Assembly: GCF_002217755.1 (NCBI RefSeq)
Contig: NZ_BCFL01000028.1
Coordinates: 88,063-152,062 of the forward strand
Length of the DNA stretch: 64,000 nt
Origin: Streptomyces hyaluromycini
GTDB lineage: Bacteria > Actinomycetota > Actinomycetes > Streptomycetales > Streptomycetaceae
Direction of reading: 5' to 3'
Part shown: positions 41,120 through 49,317 of the stretch, in pieces
Layout: each line of letters begins with the position of its first letter
How positions within the stretch are numbered: the stretch's first letter is position 1
Position numbers and translations under genes: made by a program
The notes under the pieces: model-generated
Told to the model about the DNA's origin: nothing
The model's input: the letters and a program-made list of their open reading frames with translations, nothing else
Databases searched by the model: none

Positions 41120-41902
41120 ATGCAGAAGAACCCGGTGCTTCCCGCACACTCCAGCCTGGTCGCGATAGGCGACTCCTTCACCGAGGGCATGTCGGACCTC
41201 CAGCCCGACGGCTCCTACCGCGGCTGGGCGGACGTCCTCGCCACCCGGATGGCCGCCCGCACCCCCGGCTTCCGCTACGCGAACCTCGCGGTGCGCGGCA
41301 AGCTGATCGGGCAGATCGTCGAGGAGCAGGTGGACGTGGCGGTCGCGATGCGGCCCGACGTGATCACCCTGGTCGGCGGCCTCAACGACACGCTGCGCCC
41401 CAAGTGCGACATGGGGCGGGTCCGGGACCTGCTCACCGAGGCGGTGGAGCGGCTGACGCCGGCCTGCGAACAGCTGGTGCTGATGCGCAGCCCCGGCCGC
41501 CACGGCCCGGTCCTGGAGCGGTTCCGGCCCCGGATGGAGGAGCTGTTCGCCGTCGTCGACGAGCTGGCCCAGCGGCACGGCGCCCTCGTCGTCGACCTGT
41601 ACGGCGCGCCTTCGCTGGCCGACCCCCGGCTGTGGGACGTGGACCGGCTGCACCTGACAGCCGAGGGGCACCGAAGGGTCGCCGAGGCGGTCTGGCAGAC
41701 CCTCGGCTACGAGCCCGAGGACCCCGAGTGGCGCACGCCGATCCCGGCCACGGCGCCGCCCGGCTGGGTCGCGCGCCGGGTCGCGGACGCCCGCTTCACC
41801 AGGGAGTACCTCCTGCCGTGGATAGGCCGCCGCCTCACCGGCCGCTCCTCCGGGGACGGCCGCGCGCCCAAGCGGCCGGAGCTGCTGCCGTACGAGGCGT
41901 AG
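41120..41902 (+). CDS. SGNH/GDSL-family hydrolase
   Basis: 260-aa esterase/lipase-like protein without a signal peptide. Block I AIGDSFTEG (catalytic Ser), block II YANLAVRGKLIGQ (Gly), block III TLVGGLNDT (Asn) and block V WDVDRLHLTAEGH (Asp, His) are all present, so it should be active. The C-terminal 70 residues are an extension typical of the Streptomyces cytoplasmic members. Substrate unknown. Confidence 0.92.
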   Translation: MQKNPVLPAHSSLVAIGDSFTEGMSDLQPDGSYRGWADVLATRMAARTPGFRYANLAVRGKLIGQIVEEQVDVAVAMRPDVITLVGGLNDTLRPKCDMGRVRDLLTEAVERLTPACEQLVLMRSPGRHGPVLERFRPRMEELFAVVDELAQRHGALVVDLYGAPSLADPRLWDVDRLHLTAEGHRRVAEAVWQTLGYEPEDPEWRTPIPATAPPGWVARRVADARFTREYLLPWIGRRLTGRSSGDGRAPKRPELLPYEA

Positions 41903-41911
41903 GGCGCTCCG

Positions 41912-42256
41912 GTGCCCACCCGGGTGATCAATGTCAGGGGCCGGATCCACGAGTTCGGCCCCCGGCTGGAACACGCCCCCGCGGACGTCGTCTACGTGGG
42001 CCGCCGCTGGACGATGGGCGGCTGGGACCTGCCCCGCCACCCGCTGTACAACCCCTTCGCCTACGACACCCCGAAGAAGAAGCGGGACGGCACCCGGGCC
42101 GAGGTGATGGCGATGTACCGGTCCTATCTGCTGGAGCGGCCCGAGCTGCTGGAGCTGGTGGCGGAGCTGCGCGGGAAGACCCTGGCCTGCTGGTGTGCAC
42201 CGGAGCCGTGCCACGCGGACGTGCTGGCGGAACTGGCCGGCGTTCCGGAGCGGTGA
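41912..42256 (+). CDS. DUF4326 domain protein
   Basis: 114-aa protein of DUF4326: it opens TRVINVRGRIHEFGPRLE, carries VYVGRRWTMGGWDLPRHPLYNPF, and ends with CWCAPEPCHADVLAEL, whose two Cys and His look like a metal or redox site. The GTG start lies 9 bases after the SGNH gene. It is the last core gene before the accessory island. Function unknown in general; members occur in phages too. Confidence 0.85.
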   Translation: MPTRVINVRGRIHEFGPRLEHAPADVVYVGRRWTMGGWDLPRHPLYNPFAYDTPKKKRDGTRAEVMAMYRSYLLERPELLELVAELRGKTLACWCAPEPCHADVLAELAGVPER

Positions 42257-42398
42257 CGCGGCTCTCGTAGGTTCACACGAGCGGGCCTGCGGCGCTGGCC
42301 TGCACGAATCGCCAGTAGAATCCGAACTGTCGGCGTCGACCGAACCCGAACGCAGCGGCGAGACAGCCGAGGCCCACACCCGGATCTTGGAGGCCGCC

Positions 42399-42500
42399 GT
42401 GACCGCGCTCGGCGTCCTCACCGAGAACGACCTCGACGAGATGGAGCAGCAGCACATCGCCGAGGTGTCCGGTCTGCCGAAGCCGGGGGATCAGTCATGA
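42399..42500 (+). CDS. Small acidic protein coupled to phage-like gene
   Basis: 33-aa peptide from the GTG at 42399 (GGAGG five bases upstream): TALGVLTENDLDEMEQQHIA and a short tail. The frame is open about 100 codons further upstream but without a start I trust, so it may be the end of a longer protein. Its TGA overlaps the ATG of the next gene (ATGA). First ORF of the accessory island. Confidence 0.45.
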   Translation: MTALGVLTENDLDEMEQQHIAEVSGLPKPGDQS

Positions 42501-43111
42501 CCATTCCGACGAGGAGCGCCGGTCATGACCATCCGAAGTGCGGCGCGAAGAAGCGGCAGGCGGAAGGGCTGTGCGAGCGGCCGGCCGGGCGGGGGACGTC
42601 GCATCCGGGGACGGGGCGCTGCAGGTTGCATGGCGGGTCGACGCGGACGCAGTCGGTTGGGGCGGAGCGGGAGGTGTTGGAGGCGCAGGCGCGGACGTTG
42701 TTCGAGAGGGTGGCGCCGGAGGTTGTGCCGGTGGACAACCCGCTTGAGGCGTATCAGATGTTCGCTGGCCGGGTAATGGCGTGGCTTGCGCTGATGGAGC
42801 AGTTGCTGACGGATCTGGAGTCGCCGCGGTATCGGGGGGCGACGGCGGAGCAGATCCGGGGTGAGGTGCTGCTGTATGAGCGGGCGATGGATCGGGCGAA
42901 TGCGGTGTTGTCGTCCTACGCGAAATTGAACATTGATGAGCGTCTAGTCCGGCTTTCCGAGGAGCAGGCGAACATCCTGGTTTCTGTGATCAAGGCGGGT
43001 CTGAATGCGGCGGGGGTGACTCCGCAGCAGCGGGAGTTGGCCCATGCGGAGATCGCGCGGCAGCTGCGTGTGGTGCGGTCGACCGAGGGCGAGGTGCGTG
43101 ATGCCGGGTGA
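42497..43111 (+). CDS. Phage/ICE-type protein with Cys-x2-x-HGG zinc motif
   Basis: 204-aa protein. The N-terminal 45 residues hold CGAKKRQAEGLCERPAGRG and CRLHGGST, the small Cys-His motif (C..C...C..HGG) seen in phage-encoded proteins near terminase or packaging genes. The rest is helical (VMAWLALMEQLLTDL, AILVSVIKAGLNAAG). No catalytic motif is visible. It starts an operon of tightly overlapping genes running to 43891. Base composition is more relaxed than the core genes around it. Confidence 0.7.
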   Translation: MTIPTRSAGHDHPKCGAKKRQAEGLCERPAGRGTSHPGTGRCRLHGGSTRTQSVGAEREVLEAQARTLFERVAPEVVPVDNPLEAYQMFAGRVMAWLALMEQLLTDLESPRYRGATAEQIRGEVLLYERAMDRANAVLSSYAKLNIDERLVRLSEEQANILVSVIKAGLNAAGVTPQQRELAHAEIARQLRVVRSTEGEVRDAG

Positions 43112-43346
43112 TGGGATCACGTTGCGGGGTTTGCAGGGTGCGATCGCGTTGGTGTCGGCGGCGCAGGCGGGGCTGGAGGTTCCGCAGGAGCAGCTGTTGG
43201 GCGATACCCCGCCGGAGGAGGCGTTGCGGGCGTTGACGGGCCTTGCGGCCGCTTTCCTGGGGCTCGCACCGGGGGCGCCTTGGGAGGCTCTGCGGTCCGT
43301 TGGTGGCCTTGCTGCCCGGTTCGAGACGGAAGGCACGGTGGAGTGA
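43101..43346 (+). CDS. Small phage/ICE-like hypothetical protein
   Basis: 81-aa protein, ATG inside the end of the previous gene (11-base overlap). It is Ala/Gly/Leu-rich and amphipathic (ALRALTGLAAAFLGLAPG) with no recognised domain. Its stop overlaps the next start (TGATG). Coupling on both sides argues that it is expressed. Confidence 0.6.
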   Translation: MPGDGITLRGLQGAIALVSAAQAGLEVPQEQLLGDTPPEEALRALTGLAAAFLGLAPGAPWEALRSVGGLAARFETEGTVE

Positions 43347-43891
43347 TGGGGGCGCCGTTCCCGGGCGGTCGTGCGGCGCGGGATGACCGCCCGGCCCCGG
43401 TGCCGCTATGGGACGGCGTGGGGGTGCCGGGGGCGCTCTGCGAGGAACTCACGGCCGCCTTGGATCGATTGGAGGCGTATGAGCGTGGTACGCCGCCTCC
43501 TCGGCGCCTGGGTGGGCTCACGCGAGGGACGTGGGCGGTGCGGGATGTGGTGAGGGCGGCTGCTGTGCAGTTCCGGGCGCAGCAGGAAGCCCATGCGGCT
43601 ACCGCGGCCGCAACCGGCCCGGTGGTCGCGGTTCTTGCGCCTGCGCAACCAAGATCACAGTCGCGTCCAGAGGAACTCACGACCGAGCAGGCCGCGACGA
43701 TCCTCCGGGTGACTGAGGCCCGTGTGCGTCAGCTGGCAGCAGCTGGGGCGGTCGAGGGCCGTAAGACGAGCCGGAATGTGTGGCTTCTGACCCCGGAGAG
43801 CGTGCGTGCCGACCGCGATGCAAGGGGTAACCGGCATGGCCACCAGGAACGCACCGAACATCGGGCAGCAGCTCGCCGAGGCGCAGCGTGA
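43346..43891 (+). CDS. Helix-turn-helix (excisionase-like) DNA-binding protein
   Basis: 181-aa protein. The central part is Ala/Arg-rich; residues about 125-165 form an HTH_17-type domain: LTTEQAATILRVTEARVRQL and GAVEGRKTSRNVWLLTPESV, as in excisionases and phage regulators. The last 25 residues overlap the next gene and are basic. Part of the overlapping island operon. Confidence 0.65.
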   Translation: MGAPFPGGRAARDDRPAPVPLWDGVGVPGALCEELTAALDRLEAYERGTPPPRRLGGLTRGTWAVRDVVRAAAVQFRAQQEAHAATAAATGPVVAVLAPAQPRSQSRPEELTTEQAATILRVTEARVRQLAAAGAVEGRKTSRNVWLLTPESVRADRDARGNRHGHQERTEHRAAARRGAA

Positions 43892-44411
43892 AGCGCGCGA
43901 CCTGCGTATCGAGCTGGACCGGGCGGAGGGCGAACTCGCCCAGGCCCTCGAAGCCAAGGACTACGAGGCCGCGGCGGCCCTGAAGCGGAAGGCCGACGAT
44001 GTCCGCCCGCACGTGCTGCTGGCGGAGGCGCAGGTGTCGGCTGTGCAGTCGACGGTGGCCGCGCTCGCCGAGCACCAGCGGCAGGAGAACGCGGCGGCGG
44101 CGGAGAAGGAACGCCAGGAGCGCGCACAGGCCATCCAGGCGGAGGCCAGGGCAGCGGAACAGCAGGCGCTGGAGGAGTCGGCGCGCCTGTTCGACGAGGC
44201 GAAGGCCGGTGTCGGCAAGCTCCGCGACCTACTGAAGCAGGCTCTCCTCGTCGAACAGCAGGCCGGCCACCACCGGCAGACCGCCTACCAGGCCCGTGTG
44301 GATGTCGGACTGGAGGCGCCCAGCATGTACGGCATCTCACGGCCGAACTACGTACAGGCCGGTGTGGATGAGTCCCGGCTGCTCACGGACATCTTCCGGC
44401 ACATCGACTGA
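43836..44411 (+). CDS. Coiled-coil protein of the accessory island
   Basis: 191-aa protein dominated by a long charged coiled coil (about residues 8-125: AEAQREARDLRIELDRAEGE, then many EAQ/RAE heptads). The C-terminus ends SMYGISRPNYVQAGVDESRL and looks structured. AAGGGG lies eight bases before the ATG, which is inside the previous gene. Such proteins occur in phage structural clusters; function unknown. Confidence 0.65.
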   Translation: MATRNAPNIGQQLAEAQREARDLRIELDRAEGELAQALEAKDYEAAAALKRKADDVRPHVLLAEAQVSAVQSTVAALAEHQRQENAAAAEKERQERAQAIQAEARAAEQQALEESARLFDEAKAGVGKLRDLLKQALLVEQQAGHHRQTAYQARVDVGLEAPSMYGISRPNYVQAGVDESRLLTDIFRHID

Positions 44412-44612
44412 CCGCCGGGGCCGCGCGTCATACGGGCGTCAAAGTCGCCGCAGCGGATGTCGTGGTGCTCACTGCTGTGGAGCCAAGGGCAGAGAGCGGG
44501 TCTTTCCTCCTTTCACCTGCTGTGACCTGTCCTGCGCCATCGGCGGCGCGCGGCCCAACACCCTCACGCCCTCAACTTCCCCACTGCCTTTCGAGCAGCC
44601 GAGGAGCCGACC

Positions 44613-45035
44613 ATGACCAACCAACCGCGTTCCCCGTACCCGAACCCGTGGGCGCAGGCCCGCCGGATCGCCGAGGAGTGGGAAGAAGCCGGCCGCGATG
44701 GCGCAGACCGGCAGACCCAGATCGCTCGCGTGAAGGCGGCGCGTGCTCGCCGGGCGGCGGCCCTGTCGGAGGCGCGGATCAAGGCCGCGGTCGACAAGGC
44801 TGTGCGCGAGACGCTGGCGGCGCCCGGGTTCGCCGAGTCCCTCGGCCAGCTCGCCCAGGCTGCGGTGCCCGCGCAAGCAGCTCCCCAGGTCCCGGAGAAG
44901 CCGTTGCACGAGATGACGGCCGAGGAGTGGGACGCGCACCGTCAGGCGTACTGGGCCGACCGGCTGCCGAACCACAGCCGGCCGATGACGATCAGCGACC
45001 TGGTTGGCGGCCGGTACGAGGGGGACGAGGCGTAG
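44613..45035 (+). CDS. Phage-like helical hypothetical protein
   Basis: 140-aa protein with an opening SPYPNPWAQARRIAEEWEEA, a charged helical middle and the stretch HEMTAEEWDAHRQAYWADRL near the end, ending GGRYEGDEA. Similar short helical proteins sit in actinophage and prophage structural clusters. AGGAG lies before the ATG. It is separated from the preceding gene by 200 bases with no feature I can support. Confidence 0.6.
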   Translation: MTNQPRSPYPNPWAQARRIAEEWEEAGRDGADRQTQIARVKAARARRAAALSEARIKAAVDKAVRETLAAPGFAESLGQLAQAAVPAQAAPQVPEKPLHEMTAEEWDAHRQAYWADRLPNHSRPMTISDLVGGRYEGDEA

Positions 45036-45157
45036 GGCGCGGCCTATCGCTCGTCATCTCAGCCCGGCCGCCCGCCGACGGGCCGCCGAGGGGCCTGCGT
45101 GTACTGTCCTGCCGAGCTGCGACTCAGTAAATCTGACCAGGGGAGATAGGGAGGCGT

Positions 45158-45640
45158 GTGAACACGTGCACGACCGCGAAGGGTATTCCGTGCCGAAATC
45201 CACTCATGGTTTGGTACGGCATCGGTCCTCACCCCCTAGTCTGCGAGCGCCACGCCACCCCGGAACAGAAGGCCGCGTCAACGGCGGCGCTAGACATCCC
45301 TGTCGACATCGCTCGCGCTGACCCCGCTGCGGTGTTTCCCGGGGTGTCCATCACGCCGCAACGGCTCATCTGCGAAGTCATGAGGGGGTGGGCGGCCAAG
45401 ATCCGTGGCACGAACGAGGAGTACGTGTACGCGCGCACGTTCCTCAACCGAAGCCGTAATCAGCCTTACGGTTGGCCGCTGCCTGGCAACGGCTTGTACG
45501 AGTGTCGGGAGATCGGCCCGTATGGCAAGTTCTCGTGCTTCTTCGTGGTCAAGGGCACGTTCCGCAGCAAGGTGCAGCTGGTGACCCCGGAGGAAGCCAC
45601 GCGGATCGCTGGCCGGATGGGACCACAGCCCTCGGAGTGA
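45158..45640 (+). CDS. Unrecognised protein, lower-GC codon use
   Basis: 160-aa protein from GTG (AGGGAGG upstream). Cys at TCTTAKGIPCRNP and HPLVCERHATPEQ may form a zinc site in the first 45 residues. The C-terminal half (YVYARTFLNRSRNQPYGWPL, YGKFSCFFVVKGTFRSKVQL) looks like a beta-rich domain. Codon use is less GC-biased than in core genes, suggesting acquisition. The next gene starts on its stop (TGATG). Confidence 0.6.
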   Translation: MNTCTTAKGIPCRNPLMVWYGIGPHPLVCERHATPEQKAASTAALDIPVDIARADPAAVFPGVSITPQRLICEVMRGWAAKIRGTNEEYVYARTFLNRSRNQPYGWPLPGNGLYECREIGPYGKFSCFFVVKGTFRSKVQLVTPEEATRIAGRMGPQPSE

Positions 45641-46401
45641 TGCCGGACCGGGCGCAACCCTGGCCGTGGAACACTCCCTTCGTGAAACTCCCTCGCGACC
45701 CCCGCTACTGGATCACCCTGGTGACGCTCGCGGTCATAGCCGCCGGAGCTGCTCTCGTCGTAGGCGCCGCCTTCGATGGCTGGACGCTGGGGCTTGGAAC
45801 TCGTGACCGGGCGGTCACCGTGAACACGGCCCTGGTGATCTACACCTGTCTTCTGACCGCCGTAGCCGCCATCGTGGCACTGTGGGCCTACCGGTCCGCC
45901 ACCGGCCGCCCCGCCCTAGACATCGAGATCACGTTCAACTTCAGCTTCCCGAACGAGCCCGTCTTCGTAGCGGAACGCGACGAGGACGAGGTCACGGCGT
46001 GGCGAAAACTGCAGAGCTTCAAGCAGACATGGGCGACGGTGACGCTGAACAACGCGAGCGAGTACGCTGGCAAGAACCCGGGTGTCCGGATTCAGCTAGA
46101 GGGACTGGGCAGCCTCGGACCGCAAGAGGGCTGGCAAACGGTCACCTTTGTGTCCTCCGTGGGGATCACGGCGATTCAGTGGGACGGCGGAACCGACAGC
46201 ATCGTTCACGGGCAGTGGTCGCGGGCACTGCCAACACTCGATTTCAGTAACGTCCTTGAGCTCGTGCCTGGTGGCACTGCCCTCGTCGTCACCATCGTGG
46301 CGGATGGCGTCGCACCGCTTGTCAGAAAGTTTCCGGTCCGCGTTCTGGACCAAGACGAGTACAGCGTTTACACGGAGCAGCGAGCCCAGCGGCTGACGTA
46401 G
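45640..46401 (+). CDS. Membrane protein with two N-terminal TM helices
   Basis: 253-aa protein coupled to the preceding gene. TM1 is WITLVTLAVIAAGAALVVGA (about residues 25-45), TM2 is TALVIYTCLLTAVAAIVALW (about 65-85); the remaining 165 residues form a soluble beta-rich domain (LDIEITFNFSFP, WATVTLNNASEYAGKNPGVR, IQWDGGTDSIVHG). With both ends inside, the domain would be cytoplasmic. No family recognised; together with the preceding gene it could be a small two-gene unit, possibly defence-related, but this is a guess. Confidence 0.6.
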   Translation: MPDRAQPWPWNTPFVKLPRDPRYWITLVTLAVIAAGAALVVGAAFDGWTLGLGTRDRAVTVNTALVIYTCLLTAVAAIVALWAYRSATGRPALDIEITFNFSFPNEPVFVAERDEDEVTAWRKLQSFKQTWATVTLNNASEYAGKNPGVRIQLEGLGSLGPQEGWQTVTFVSSVGITAIQWDGGTDSIVHGQWSRALPTLDFSNVLELVPGGTALVVTIVADGVAPLVRKFPVRVLDQDEYSVYTEQRAQRLT

Positions 46402-46523
46402 GGGTAAAGCTCCCCCCTCGTCGGCTGTGGGTGTCTTGCCCACGAGCCGCCCGTCTTGATTGCGCGATCGTGTAACCCTGGGCGAACCGTTGCTCGGACG
46501 GCAACGGTTGCGGGCCCGCTCAG

Positions 46524-46889
46524 CTACGGTGTCGGGCCGTCTTCGTGGTCGGTCTCCGACTGCTCCGACCGGAGGGCCAGTTCCCGCAGCACGTCTGCCG
46601 ACGTGATGTCGGTTTCTCCGGCGTCGTGGTACTCGGCGAGTTGGAGAAACGCTGAGGCGAAGGCTGCTGCAATGTACTGAAGAGGCACACTGAGCTGTCG
46701 GTTCAACTCGGTGGAGAACTGCTCATCTGTCCAGTTCCGCTCAATCCGAAGCGGCGGCAAGCAATCTGTTAGAAGTTCCCCCATGATGCCGGACTGGTCG
46801 TCTGCTTCTGGGTTGCGCACATGTTCTTGTGCTTGGGTCAGCACGCCCACGACGCGCTTCATCACTTCGTCGAACTCCATGTGCTCCAT
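46524..46889 (-). CDS. Unrecognised helical protein
   Basis: 121-aa acidic, mainly helical protein: EFDEVMKRVVGVLTQAQEHV, QYIAAAFASAFLQLAEYHDA, ITSADVLRELALRSEQSETD. ATGs at 46889 and 46880 are both possible; neither has a strong ribosome site. Convergent with the membrane-protein gene. Less GC-rich than core genes. Confidence 0.5.
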   Translation of the reverse strand: MEHMEFDEVMKRVVGVLTQAQEHVRNPEADDQSGIMGELLTDCLPPLRIERNWTDEQFSTELNRQLSVPLQYIAAAFASAFLQLAEYHDAGETDITSADVLRELALRSEQSETDHEDGPTP

Positions 46890-47153
46890 GGCGAGGGCCT
46901 AGACGTGGCAACGCCCCGCCCTGGTGATGTCCAACGGGCGGGGACCTGGGGACCATGTTCGCGGCGCCGGGAAGAAGGTCCCGGCAGCGGGAAGCTTCCT
47001 GCGATCCCAGGAAGTTGCAGGTCGTCCTGGTTGCGGGATCTCGTAACCGCTGGTCAGAAGGCTGGACGGACGTTATAAACGTCCAGGTCCCCGACCGGGT
47101 GTAGCTGACCGTGTCATAAAACTACGCCGATCCGTACACCAGCCCACGGGTCG
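46890..47153. other. Intergenic region with palindromes
   Basis: No gene. GGACGTT-ATA-AACGTCC at 47068-47084 is a perfect palindrome with an outer CTGGAC/GTCCAG shell. CTTCCTG/CAGGAAG hairpin near 46995-47015. GTGTAGC...CATAAAACTACGC with GTACAC near 47099-47145 is also partly symmetric. Could hold regulatory sites for the gene at 46524-46889 or a recombination site of the island. Confidence 0.4.
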
Positions 47154-47232
47154 GCCCCGGCCGGATGCACCTACGGCCGGGGCCTGGGACCCGCCCGCCC
47201 CCTGGTACATGGGGTGCAGGGACGGGCGGGCG
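47154..47232. terminator. Two strong hairpins at the end of the methyltransferase operon
   Basis: GCCCCGGCCG (47154-47163) pairs perfectly with CGGCCGGGGC (47174-47183); CGCCCGCCC (47192-47200) pairs with GGGCGGGCG (47224-47232), with an inner CCTG/CAGG extension. They lie just downstream of the stop at 47251 on the minus strand. Confidence 0.75.
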
Positions 47233-47250
47233 ATCGAGTGACGGCTGGGG

Positions 47251-48378
47251 CTACAGGGTGGTCGTCCAGGACCCGCGGGAGAAAGTGGTCGTGCCGTCCG
47301 TGTTGATGGCCACCTGGGCCCCGTACACCGGCAGTCCGCCCTCACGGTTGAGGCGGTGCCGGATCTTCTCCAGGACGTCCCACAGTCGGCGCGGGCCGCC
47401 CTGATGCACGGTTGGTGAGTCGAGGAAGCCGGACGCGGTAGCGCGGGCCCACGACCCGTCCTGGTGGAGCAGCCATACGGTGCGCTCGTCTCCTTCCTGG
47501 GTGACGCGGTGGTCGATGCCGGGGGCCAGGAGTTCGAGCATCGACATCACCTCCCAGGAGTCCGGCACGTACAGCAGCGGGTACCGGCTGGTGCTCACCT
47601 GGTCGCCGTCGGCGGCCAGCGCCTTCTCCCACACCTCCCCGGTGGTGTGTTCGTAGTCGTCACCGTGGCGGGTGCGCATGAAGCCGGCCGCGTCCGGAGC
47701 GATCCGGCCCTTCGCTCCGCCGTCGCCTGTCTTGTCCGCGACGAGGACCAGACCGGTCCCCGCGATCGTGGTGACGAGGCGCCCGCCGGGGCGGAGGGCT
47801 GCCAGCCACGAGGCTGGGATCGGTCGCACGGACACCGTGGACACGATCCGGTCGAACGCACCGGGTAGCGGGCCTGTGATGTCCGCGGCGGCCATCTGCG
47901 GGTTCAGGCCGATCGACGTGAGCCGTTCGGCGGCCACGTCGACGAGGTGCGGGTCCACGTCCACGCTGGTCACCATCTGGTCGCCGAGCCGCCTGCACAG
48001 CAGCGCGGTGCCGTAGCCGGTACCTGTAGTCACCAGGACCCGCGACTCATCGGTGATCATCGCGTGCCGGTACATCGAGACGACCAGGCCGGGCAGCGTC
48101 GACGACGAGGTGGGCTTCCCCTCCGTGATGGCTCCCGGTTCGGCGACGTCGGCGTGCACCGGGCCGATGCGGGTCACCAGGGTCCGGTTCGCGTAGGCCG
48201 CCCGCATCCATGCCTCGGGATCGGCCTCGCCGTCGTGTAACTCCCAGGCTCCGTCGCTGTTCTCCCACCAGTGCGGTACGAACACGTGCCGCGGGGTGCT
48301 GGCGAGGGGTTCGTGCCAGTGTGAGTCGGGCCGGACCACGTCAGCCGCCAGGCGCCGTGCGTAAGTCTGCCAGTCCAT
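47251..48378 (-). CDS. PIMT-like (protein-L-isoaspartate O-methyltransferase-related) methyltransferase with TTA codon
   Basis: 375-aa SAM methyltransferase related to protein-isoaspartyl methyltransferases and to the RiPP-associated methyltransferases described with FxLD lanthipeptide and ATP-grasp systems. SAM motif VLVTTGTGYGTALLCRRLG, then SVDVDPHLVDVAAERL; post-motif FDRIVSTVSVRPIPASWLAA and LRPGGRLVTTIAG. The pre-motif SSSTLPGLVVSMYRHAM corresponds to the substrate-entry region. The C-terminal 150 residues are an extra domain ending in SWTTTL. Codon 47 is TTA (48238-48240), so production should depend on bldA. It starts 10 bases after the radical SAM gene. The substrate is presumably an Asp, isoAsp or C-terminal carboxylate of a partner protein or peptide. 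Confidence 0.85.
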   Translation of the reverse strand: MDWQTYARRLAADVVRPDSHWHEPLASTPRHVFVPHWWENSDGAWELHDGEADPEAWMRAAYANRTLVTRIGPVHADVAEPGAITEGKPTSSSTLPGLVVSMYRHAMITDESRVLVTTGTGYGTALLCRRLGDQMVTSVDVDPHLVDVAAERLTSIGLNPQMAAADITGPLPGAFDRIVSTVSVRPIPASWLAALRPGGRLVTTIAGTGLVLVADKTGDGGAKGRIAPDAAGFMRTRHGDDYEHTTGEVWEKALAADGDQVSTSRYPLLYVPDSWEVMSMLELLAPGIDHRVTQEGDERTVWLLHQDGSWARATASGFLDSPTVHQGGPRRLWDVLEKIRHRLNREGGLPVYGAQVAINTDGTTTFSRGSWTTTL

Positions 48379-48387
48379 CGGGGTCTC

Positions 48388-49317
48388 CTAGTCGTCGTAT
48401 GACGGTTCGCAGGCGGGCGTCTCGGCCGGGGAGCAGTCCGAACCGTCCTGGTCGGGGTTGCACGCCGTGACCTGCCTTCCGGGCGACGGCATGCACGAGT
48501 CCTCGTCGGGCGTGCACGCGGCCCGGTGCCGCCGCGGGATGGTCGCGGCGACCTCCGCCCACCGGGCGCTGCTGAACACCGCGGCCAGGGGGCCAGCCTT
48601 GGCGTCGCCGGCGGGCAGGAAACGGCCGAGTACGCAGGGCGTGACCGTGCCGTCCGGCAGGATCGCGGCCTTGCCGTCCGCGCAGCGTCCGCACAGCTCC
48701 GACGTGGACGGGATCGGGATGCCTGTCTTGGCCGCGTTGCCGACGGCGCGCACGTTGTCGACGTGCACCCGGTGCACGCCGAGCGCCTGCATCTCGGCGA
48801 GGGCCTCCTGGGAGCGCTGGCCGTCCCGCATGTGGATGATGCCGACCTTCACCAGGATCCCTCGGCGAGCGGCCTCGACGATGTTGGCCCGGGTCGAGTC
48901 GTGGGAGCCCACCCGGCCGGTGATCGCGTCGTGCTCGGCGGGGTCGTCGGAGTAGTACGACGTCCCGAGGCTCACCTGCGGGCGGGAGAACAGCGCCCAG
49001 TGCTCGCGCCGGACCCGGTAGAGGTTGCTGAACACCTGCACCCGCAAGCCTGCGCCCAGGGCGTGTTCGACGAGGTCGCCGAAGGCGGGGTGAAGGGTGG
49101 GTTCGCCGCCGATGAACTGCACGGTCTTCGTCCCGCCGGCGGCGGCCTGGTCGAGGACGCGCTTCCAGTCGTCGGCGGTCATGCTGCCATGGTCCCGCGT
49201 CGGACCAGCCTCCGCGTAGCAGTGGGACCCGCACGTGAGTTGGCAGCGGCCCGTGATTTCCAGTTCGAGGAACTCAGGGGTTCCCACACGGGCGGGGTGT
49301 TCGGGGGCGATCGTCAT
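48388..49317 (-). CDS. Radical SAM/SPASM enzyme with CX3CX3C motif
   Basis: 309-aa radical SAM protein. The cluster motif reads GRCQLTCGSHCYAEAG: Cys-x3-Cys-x3-Cys, one residue longer than the canonical CX3CX2C. FIGGEPTLHPAFGDL is the SAM-binding GGE region. The C-terminal part has a SPASM-like set (ELCGRCADGKAAILPDG, VTPCVLGRF) and a Cys-rich tail with three ACxPxxD units (ACTPDED, ACNPDQD, ACEPSYD) and further Cys, enough to hold auxiliary Fe-S clusters. SPASM enzymes typically modify ribosomal peptides. GGAGGAAT precedes the ATG. The methyltransferase follows at once. No obvious precursor peptide gene was found beside it. Confidence 0.88.
   Translation of the reverse strand: MTIAPEHPARVGTPEFLELEITGRCQLTCGSHCYAEAGPTRDHGSMTADDWKRVLDQAAAGGTKTVQFIGGEPTLHPAFGDLVEHALGAGLRVQVFSNLYRVRREHWALFSRPQVSLGTSYYSDDPAEHDAITGRVGSHDSTRANIVEAARRGILVKVGIIHMRDGQRSQEALAEMQALGVHRVHVDNVRAVGNAAKTGIPIPSTSELCGRCADGKAAILPDGTVTPCVLGRFLPAGDAKAGPLAAVFSSARWAEVAATIPRRHRAACTPDEDSCMPSPGRQVTACNPDQDGSDCSPAETPACEPSYDD

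Noticed and set aside
42257..42400. tRNA-type attachment site at the left island border
   Set aside because: No cloverleaf or T-arm consensus, and no matching direct repeat near 56500-56640 that I could find by eye.
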